Source: CAIJMU01 sp035530275
GTDB lineage: Bacteria; Spirochaetota; Spirochaetia; Treponematales; Rectinemataceae
DNA length: 64,000 nt
Assembly: GCA_035530275.1 (NCBI GenBank)
Contig: DATKVC010000003.1
Span: 62,001-126,000, forward strand
Direction of reading: 5' to 3'
Each line of letters starts with the position of its first letter. The first letter of the stretch is position 1. This document shows positions 58,677 through 64,000 of the stretch, in pieces. The notes under the pieces were generated by a model, which was not told where the DNA came from, ran no database searches, and saw only the letters and a list, made by a program, of their open reading frames with translations. The translations under genes were made by a program, and so were the position numbers.

Positions 58677-59717
58677 ATGAACTTCGGCATCGTCGGAACG
58701 GGCATGATCGCGGACTTCCACGCGCGCGCCCTCGCCGAAATCCCCGAGGCCAGGCTCGTCGCCTGCTTCGACGCGAAGGCGGAAAGGGCGGAGACCTTCG
58801 GCGCGCGGCAGGGCTGCGCTGCATACGGCGACCTGCAAGGCTTTCTAGAGCATCCGGGCCTCGAGGTCGTGACGATCTGCACGCCCTCCGGCGCCCACCT
58901 CGAACCGGCCCTCGCCGCCGCGCGTGCGGGCAAGCACCTCCTCGTCGAGAAGCCCCTCGAGATCAGCCTCCCTCGTTGCGACGCGATGATCGAGGCCTGC
59001 GAAAAGGCCGGCGTCCTCCTCTCCGGGATTTTTCCCTCGCGCTTTCACGAGGCTCCCCGCGCCTTGAAGGCCGCGGCGGAGGCGGGCCGATTCGGTCGAG
59101 TGACGATGGGCAACGCCTACGTGAAATGGTGGCGGGAACAGGGCTACTACGATGGGGGAGGCTGGAAGGGCACGCGGGCCCTCGACGGCGGAGGGGCGCT
59201 GATGAACCAGTCCATCCACGCGATCGACCTGCTTCAGTGGATCATGGGGCCAATCGAGGAAGTATGCGCCTTTTCCGCGACCCTCGGCCACGAGCGAGTC
59301 GAGGTGGAGGATTGCGCCGCGGCCGCCATCCGCTTCGCCAGCGGGGCCCTTGGCGCGATACAGGGAACGACGGCCGCCTGGCCCGGCTTCATGAAGCGGC
59401 TCGAGGTCTCGGGCAGCGAGGGCAGCGCGGTGATGGAGGAGGAGGATCTGGTCTTTTGGCGATTCAGGCAGGAGTCGCCGGAGGACGAGGGTTTGCGACG
59501 ACGTCTGGCGGGAGCTTCCGCCACGGGCGGAGGCGCGGCCGATCCCGCGGCCATAGGCTTTCACGGCCACCGTCTTCAGTTCGAGGACATGATCGGGGCG
59601 ATACGCGATAGGCGGCGCCCCTTCGTCGACGGCGCCGAAGCGAGGAAGGCGGTCGCGATCATAGACGCGATCTACCGGAGCGCAGCCTCCGGTCTTCCCG
59701 CCCGCCCCTCGAATTGA
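58677..59717 (+). CDS. Gfo/Idh/MocA-family NAD(P)-dependent sugar dehydrogenase
   Basis: 346 residues. N-terminal Rossmann fold with GIVGTGMIADFHARAL, the TPSGAH segment and the catalytic EKPLEISLPRCD (Glu-Lys-Pro). The C-terminal domain has GGGALMNQSIHAIDLLQWIMG with the conserved His/Asp, and a late GFHGHRLQFEDMIGAIRD. It would oxidise a sugar or polyol hydroxyl to a ketone reversibly. It starts two bases after the previous stop, with GGAAGGAA upstream. Substrate is unknown. Confidence 0.92.
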   Translation: MNFGIVGTGMIADFHARALAEIPEARLVACFDAKAERAETFGARQGCAAYGDLQGFLEHPGLEVVTICTPSGAHLEPALAAARAGKHLLVEKPLEISLPRCDAMIEACEKAGVLLSGIFPSRFHEAPRALKAAAEAGRFGRVTMGNAYVKWWREQGYYDGGGWKGTRALDGGGALMNQSIHAIDLLQWIMGPIEEVCAFSATLGHERVEVEDCAAAAIRFASGALGAIQGTTAAWPGFMKRLEVSGSEGSAVMEEEDLVFWRFRQESPEDEGLRRRLAGASATGGGAADPAAIGFHGHRLQFEDMIGAIRDRRRPFVDGAEARKAVAIIDAIYRSAASGLPARPSN

Positions 59718-59741
59718 GGAGGCGGCGATCATGGAGGTTCC

Positions 59742-60662
59742 ATGCGCATGAGCGGATTCGCCGACGAGGCGGCTGATCGTCTGGATGGGCAGCTCGCGGC
59801 GACGAGGGAACTCGGTTGGGACCGCGTGGAGCTCAGGAGCGTCGACGGCGTCAACGTCGTGGATCTCGACGAGGCAGCCTTTCGCCGTTTGCGGGGCAGC
59901 TTGCGCGATAGCGGCGTCGGCGTGAGTTGTCTCGGGTCGACCATCGCGAATTGGGGCAAGAGTCTCGACGAGGACTTCGCGCCGGTGCTCGTCTCGGCGG
60001 AGCGCGCGGGACGAAGGGCGAGCGAGCTCGGCGCCCCCTTCGTGCGAATCATGAGCTGGGCCATCATCATGGAAGCCGGCGGCAGAGCGGCGGCGGATCA
60101 GCGCGAGGCGGAACGCTTCGCGAAGCTGCGAGAGATCGTGGCGCGCATTGCCGCCGCCGGCGCGAAGGCCATACACGAAAACTGCATGAATTACGGCGGG
60201 ATGAGCGTGGAACATAGCCTCCGCCTCCTCGACGCCGTGCCCGGTCTCGATCTCGTGTATGACACCGGCAATCCCGGCTTGACGCCCGATTTTCGCAGGC
60301 CCTGGCCCTATCCCAACCAGGACTCCTGGGAATGCTACAAGGCCCTCCGCGGGCGCATCGTCCATGTCCACGTAAAAGACGGGAGCCGCGATCCGGCGAC
60401 GGGAAAGGAACGCTATTTCTTCCCCGGCGAGGGGAGCTGCGAGGTCGGGCGCATACTCGCCGATCTCATCGGCACGGGCTATGAAGGCGACTTCAGCATC
60501 GAGCCCCACATGGCCGTCGTCTTTCATGACGAGACAGTCAGGTCCTCGGAAGAAGCGCGTTATGCGAATTATCTCGAGTATGGGAGACGCGCCGAGAGGC
60601 TTCTCGTCTCCCTGGGGGCGCGATTGGGCGGAGTCTCCGAGACGTCGGGAAGTCGGCCGTGA
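59742..60662 (+). CDS. Xylose-isomerase-like TIM-barrel protein 3
   Basis: 306 residues with GGAGG upstream of the ATG. Sugar phosphate isomerase/epimerase fold: MSGFADEAADRLDGQL, RELGWDRVELRSVDG, AIHENCMNYGGM (Glu/Asn), LVYDTGNPGLTP (Asp), VHVHVKDGS (His-x-His) and FSIEPHMA (Glu/His). The full metal set is present, making an isomerase/epimerase reaction plausible. It resembles inosose isomerase/hexulose epimerase-like proteins in general layout only. Its stop overlaps the start of nagA2 (GTGA). Confidence 0.83.
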   Translation: MRMSGFADEAADRLDGQLAATRELGWDRVELRSVDGVNVVDLDEAAFRRLRGSLRDSGVGVSCLGSTIANWGKSLDEDFAPVLVSAERAGRRASELGAPFVRIMSWAIIMEAGGRAAADQREAERFAKLREIVARIAAAGAKAIHENCMNYGGMSVEHSLRLLDAVPGLDLVYDTGNPGLTPDFRRPWPYPNQDSWECYKALRGRIVHVHVKDGSRDPATGKERYFFPGEGSCEVGRILADLIGTGYEGDFSIEPHMAVVFHDETVRSSEEARYANYLEYGRRAERLLVSLGARLGGVSETSGSRP

Positions 60663-61684
60663 CGGAGGGGCAGGGAGAGGTCCTCGAGCTTCCCGGTCTC
60701 GTCGATCTCCAGGTGAATGGCTGGGGCGGAATCGACTTCAACGCGCCGGGCCTCGACGCGGCCGGGGTCGAGAGGGCCTGCGAACTGCTCGTGGCCCTCG
60801 GCGTCACGGCCTTCCTGCCGACTCTCGTGACCGCGCCCATCGAGGATATGCTGCGATCGATCCGAGTCCTCCGCGAAGCGGGCGAGGCGGGCGATTCGTG
60901 CGGGCTTTCCGCCGCGATGGTCGCGGGCATCCACGTCGAGGGGCCCTTCATCTCCCCCCTCGACGGGCCTCGGGGCGCCCATGATCTCCGCTTCGTGCGC
61001 AAACCCGACATGGCGGTCGCGGAAGCCTTTTGGCGCGCCTCGGGAGGGAGAATACGGATGATCACGCTCGCGCCCGAACTCGCCGGGGCCCTCGACCTGA
61101 TACGATGGTGCGTCGAAAAAGACATAATTGCCTCGATTGGGCACAGCGCGGCCGAGCCCGATGTCGTCGCGCGGGCGGTCGAGGCCGGGGCCCGTCTCTC
61201 TACCCATCTCGGCAACGGCTGCGCCCCCACCCTCGCGCGGCATCGGAACCTCCTCTGGGAACAGCTCGCCGAGGACAGGCTCGAGGCGACGATGATCGCC
61301 GACGGCCACCACCTCCCCCCCTCGATGCTGAAGACCTTCGTTCGCGCGAAGGGCGATAGGATCATGCTGGTCAGCGACGCCACCGCCCTCGCGGGCATGA
61401 AGAGCGGCCGCTACAGGGAGCCGATAGGCGGCGACGTGGTCCTCGAAGATGACGGGAGGCTCCATGTCGAAGGAAAGCCCTCGATTCTCGCGGGAGCCGC
61501 CCTCCCTTTGCTCCGCGGCGTCCAGAATATCGCCGATCTCGGTATCGCCGATTTCGCGACCGCATGGTCAATGGCCTCGACCCGGCCGGCGCGCCTTCTT
61601 GGAATGAGGGAGGCGCCGGGGACCGTGAGTTACGATTCGGCATCGCGACGCATAGTCGCCTCGAGCCTGACGAAGGGGAGTTGA
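60659..61684 (+). CDS. nagA2: N-acetylglucosamine-6-phosphate deacetylase-like protein, DxQxNG type
   Basis: 341 residues, GTG start coupled to the previous gene. NagA amidohydrolase core with LPGLVDLQVNGWGGIDFN at the very N-terminus, HVEGPFISPLDGPRGAH, IGHSAAEPD, STHLGNGCAP and MLVSDATAL. The HxH metal pair is replaced by QxN, as in the single-metal E. coli type, and about 45 N-terminal residues of the beta-sandwich are absent. The deacetylase reaction is probable; the exact N-acyl amino sugar phosphate may differ. It is followed two bases later by nagB. Confidence 0.88.
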   Translation: MTEGQGEVLELPGLVDLQVNGWGGIDFNAPGLDAAGVERACELLVALGVTAFLPTLVTAPIEDMLRSIRVLREAGEAGDSCGLSAAMVAGIHVEGPFISPLDGPRGAHDLRFVRKPDMAVAEAFWRASGGRIRMITLAPELAGALDLIRWCVEKDIIASIGHSAAEPDVVARAVEAGARLSTHLGNGCAPTLARHRNLLWEQLAEDRLEATMIADGHHLPPSMLKTFVRAKGDRIMLVSDATALAGMKSGRYREPIGGDVVLEDDGRLHVEGKPSILAGAALPLLRGVQNIADLGIADFATAWSMASTRPARLLGMREAPGTVSYDSASRRIVASSLTKGS

Positions 61685-61686
61685 AC

Positions 61687-62469
61687 ATGGCCGAAGCCCT
61701 GTTTTCCGCGAAGATCGACGATCTCGAAGTGCGCGTGCATCGAGATCGCGCGGCGATGGGCGAGGCGGCCACCGAGGATGCCGCGGCCGCCCTCCGAGGG
61801 GCGATCGCCGAGAAGGGTTCCTGTCGGGCCGTCTTCGCCGCGGCCCCCTCGCAGAACGAACTCCTGGCCGGCCTCGTCGCCGCGAGGGGCATCGACTGGG
61901 GACGGGTCGCCGCCTTCCACATGGACGAGTATGTCGGCCTCGGCGCGGGATCAGATGCCAGATTTTCGGCCTTCCTGCGCAGGCGGCTCTTCGACCTCCT
62001 CCCCTTCGGAAGCGTGGCCCTTCTCGATCCGCCCCTTGCCCTCGCCTCCGCGGAGGCGGCGCGTTATGCGACATTGCTTTCCGCGGCTCCGATCGATCTC
62101 GTCTGTCTCGGCATCGGCGAAAATGGGCACCTGGCCTTCAACGACCCGCCGGCCGATCTCGACGATCCCCTCGCCGTGCGCGCGGTAATTCTCGACGAAG
62201 CCTGCAGGAGGCAGCAGGTGAATGACGGCTGTTTCGCCACGCTGGCCGCCGTGCCCCGCCGCGCGCTGACGTTGACGGTCCCGACCCTCATGTCCGGCGC
62301 TCGCCTCGTCTGCGTCGTGCCGGGAAGGGCCAAGGCGAGGGCCGTGCGCGACGCTCTCATCGGTCCGATAAACGGCAGCTGTCCCGCGAGCGCGCTCAGG
62401 CGTCATCCGGCCTGCGTGCTCCATCTCGACGAGGACTCGGCCGCGGAATGGCTGAAAGAGCGGGTATGA
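61687..62469 (+). CDS. nagB: Glucosamine-6-phosphate deaminase-like isomerase
   Basis: 260 residues of the NagB family: AAAPSQNELLAGL, FHMDEYVGL (catalytic-base aspartate), CLGIGENGHLAFNDPP with the active-site histidine, and CPASALRRHPACVLHLDEDS. The position that is Glu in E. coli NagB (FNEP) is Asp here (FNDP), which I recall as normal in a NagB sub-group found in carbohydrate clusters with this form of NagA. It would convert the amino sugar phosphate to a keto sugar phosphate plus ammonia. It ends the cluster. Confidence 0.9.
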   Translation: MAEALFSAKIDDLEVRVHRDRAAMGEAATEDAAAALRGAIAEKGSCRAVFAAAPSQNELLAGLVAARGIDWGRVAAFHMDEYVGLGAGSDARFSAFLRRRLFDLLPFGSVALLDPPLALASAEAARYATLLSAAPIDLVCLGIGENGHLAFNDPPADLDDPLAVRAVILDEACRRQQVNDGCFATLAAVPRRALTLTVPTLMSGARLVCVVPGRAKARAVRDALIGPINGSCPASALRRHPACVLHLDEDSAAEWLKERV

Positions 62470-62565
62470 GTCTGCCGCGGTGCGAGGCCATCGGGTGAAC
62501 TGGCGAAATGGAGAAGAAAGGACTAGCCTTGGAGCATCCTTAAGGCGGTCGGGCGAGGCCAGGCG

Positions 62566-63504
62566 ATGGACGATGAGGTGGTATTGGAGGCTCGCGGTCT
62601 CACGAAGCGCTTCGGAGCCCTGATCGCGGTCGATAACCTCTCTTTCGCGGTTCGCAGGGGGGAGATCTTCGCCCTCCTCGGACCGAACGGCGCGGGCAAG
62701 ACGACGACCATCAACATGATCTGCGGTCTCATCAAGCCGAGTTCCGGAGGCCTCGACTTCGCCCAAGCCTCCGGGGCTCGGGAGTCGAGACCCTCCATCG
62801 GCCTCTGTCCCCAGGACATCGTCGTCTGGGATACCCTGACATGCCTGGAGCAGCTCGTCTTCATCGCCCAGATGCACGACGTGGCGCCGAGGATCGCAAG
62901 GCGACGCGCCTTCGAGCTCCTCGAAGCCCTGGGGCTCACGGACAGGAGGGACAAGCTCGCGAAGACCCTTTCTGGCGGGATGAGGCGGAGGCTCAACATC
63001 GCGCTCGGCCTCGTCCACGACCCCTCGATCCTCGTCCTTGACGAACCCCAGGCCGGTCTCGACCCGCAGAGCAGGGTTCTCGTGCGAGACTATGTCCGCG
63101 CCCTCAAGCGAGATCGCACGATCATCCTGACGACCCACGACATGGAGGAGGCCGACAAGCTGGCCGATCGGGTGGCGATCATCGACAGAGGAAGGCTCCT
63201 CGTCCTCGACACTCCCCAGGGTCTCAAGCAGAACGATGGAAGCGAAGAGATAATTGAGCTTAGCTTCGAAGGGGCCGAAGCGGGCGGCCTGGAGTCTCTG
63301 GCGAGCGGCCTTTCGTCGCGGGGCTTCGAGCTCTCGCGATCCTCGGGGCAGTTCCTCGTGGCGACGCGGGACCTCGTCGCCGGAATCGTGGCGGTGATGG
63401 AGAGTTCCGCGGCGGCGGGCGTCGCGATCGAGGATCTCCGCATCCGCCGGCGGAGCCTCGAGGACGTCTTCATGTCGCTGACGGGAAGAGGGCTCAGGGA
63501 ATGA
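62566..63504 (+). CDS. ABC-2 type exporter ATP-binding protein
   Basis: 312 residues. Walker A LLGPNGAGKTTTINMICGL, Q-loop CPQDIVVW, signature LSGGMRRRLNIALGL, Walker B ILVLDEPQAGLD and switch histidine TTHDMEEADKLADR are all intact. The C-terminal 80 residues form the extra domain usual in DrrA/NatA-type ATPases (ending RRRSLEDVFMSLTG). It overlaps the permease gene start (ATGA). Substrate (drug, lipid or sodium) unknown. It is separated by 96 bases from nagB and not clearly part of that cluster. Confidence 0.93.
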   Translation: MDDEVVLEARGLTKRFGALIAVDNLSFAVRRGEIFALLGPNGAGKTTTINMICGLIKPSSGGLDFAQASGARESRPSIGLCPQDIVVWDTLTCLEQLVFIAQMHDVAPRIARRRAFELLEALGLTDRRDKLAKTLSGGMRRRLNIALGLVHDPSILVLDEPQAGLDPQSRVLVRDYVRALKRDRTIILTTHDMEEADKLADRVAIIDRGRLLVLDTPQGLKQNDGSEEIIELSFEGAEAGGLESLASGLSSRGFELSRSSGQFLVATRDLVAGIVAVMESSAAAGVAIEDLRIRRRSLEDVFMSLTGRGLRE

Positions 63505-64000
63505 GGTTTCTCGCGGTCCTCATAAAATTCATCCGCGAGAGCCTGAGGGAGTGGGGAATTCTCCTCCTCGCCCTCTCTTTCGCCCCATTTTTCGTCCTCG
63601 TTTTCCATGTCGCCTTGAGCGGTCGCCTGAGCCCCTTGAACCTCGCCGTCGTCAACGAGGACGGGGGCGTCGAGATTGCGCAGGTTTCGCATAACTTCGG
63701 CGAAGAGCTGATCGGGGAATTGCGGGCCTTCCAGACGGGCGAAACCTCCATTTTCATCGAGACGAGGGTTCTCGCGGACAGGGCGGAAGGCATAGCGAAA
63801 CTCCGGGCGGGGGCCGCGGATCTCCTCCTCGTCATGCCTCGCGATTTCTCCGAGACGATCGCCGGCAAGCGCAAACCCTCGCTCCTGTTCTTTGGCGACC
63901 TGGCTTCATCGAAGTACTCGATCCTCCTCGCCCTGGCCTATTCGGCAAGCGAGAATTTCGTCGCATCGCGCACGGGAAGGGAGGGGCTCCTCGCGATCGA
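63501..64000 (+). CDS. ABC-2 type exporter permease (3' partial)
   Basis: Starts at ATG 63501 inside the stop of the ATPase gene and remains open to the window end (about 166 residues seen). It begins MRFLAVLIKFIRESLREWG, then a membrane helix LLLALSFAPFFVLVFHVAL, then an extracytoplasmic domain with LAVVNEDGG and LRAGAADLLLVMPRDFSE, the usual start of ABC-2/YhgE-like permeases. The rest of the gene lies outside the window. Confidence 0.88.
   Translation, partial: MRFLAVLIKFIRESLREWGILLLALSFAPFFVLVFHVALSGRLSPLNLAVVNEDGGVEIAQVSHNFGEELIGELRAFQTGETSIFIETRVLADRAEGIAKLRAGAADLLLVMPRDFSETIAGKRKPSLLFFGDLASSKYSILLALAYSASENFVASRTGREGLLAI

Noticed and set aside
61687..62469. Loss of the catalytic glutamate (FNDP instead of FNEP) as a sign of an inactive NagB.
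   Set aside because: As far as I recall the Asp form is regular in a NagB sub-group; all other active-site motifs are intact.

Overview
The window is a GC-rich, densely packed bacterial chromosome segment with no transposase, integrase, phage gene, CRISPR array or rRNA. Tat export, periplasmic multihaem cytochromes, a cytochrome c assembly system and many short operons with overlapping start and stop codons point to a Gram-negative, largely anaerobic respirer and fermenter. A 7TM-type membrane adenylate/guanylate cyclase, an HndABCD-type [FeFe] hydrogenase, a DUF3417-type glucan phosphorylase and the style of the transketolase fit an environmental member of the Spirochaetota. That placement is an inference from gene content and is uncertain.

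Layout. 1-4.5 kb: end of a nuo (complex I) operon (nuoL partial, nuoM, nuoN). 4.6-5.4 kb: an unusually short polyprenyl diphosphate synthase, probably for the quinone tail. 5.5-17 kb: a cytochrome region. It holds a membrane monohaem cytochrome, an NrfD/iron-sulfur/tetrahaem quinone-linked module, tatA-tatC, an 11-haem cytochrome with its b-type partner, the ccsB-ccsA haem-ligation system, and four tandem paralogous trihaem cytochromes. 17-27 kb: glgP, an ECF sigma/anti-sigma operon, a small heat-shock protein, a TerC metal exporter behind a yybP-ykoY (Mn2+) riboswitch, a 5'-nucleotidase and a class III cyclase. 27-32 kb: hndABC-hydA. 32-39 kb: mobB with a 52-residue partner, an extradiol dioxygenase-like protein, arfB, an Rsm22-like methyltransferase, a TPR protein, an N-acetylglucosamine kinase-like protein and nagA. 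39-45 kb: a diguanylate cyclase and a heterodimeric ABC exporter. 45-50 kb: tRNA-Phe, a Ca2+-type P-ATPase and transketolase. 50-62.5 kb: a ROK regulator divergent from a catabolic cluster (enolase-superfamily enzyme, UroD-family protein, three TIM-barrel isomerase-like proteins, TctCBA transporter, Gfo/Idh/MocA dehydrogenase, nagA2, nagB). 62.6 kb-end: an ABC-2 type exporter running off the edge.

How it fits together. Complex I and the NADH-linked hydrogenase handle NADH. Quinones carry electrons to one or both membrane modules (NrfD type, and b-type plus 11-haem). These could hand electrons to the small trihaem shuttles, which CcsBA matures in the periplasm. No terminal reductase is visible. 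On the carbon side, two amino-sugar deacetylases, a sugar kinase, a deaminase, glucan phosphorylase and transketolase feed the glycolytic and pentose pool. The 51-62.5 kb cluster looks like a route for an acidic or modified amino sugar.

The strongest candidates for new biology are: (1) the trihaem array with its invariant HP, HxxH and terminal ANW signature and separate transcription units; (2) the 51-62.5 kb cluster, driven by an apparently leaderless promoter next to putative ROK operators; (3) the Mn2+ riboswitch-terC unit with a Shine-Dalgarno hairpin; (4) the small protein overlapping mobB; (5) hairpin-forming 18-bp repeats at the junction of the two ABC exporter genes.
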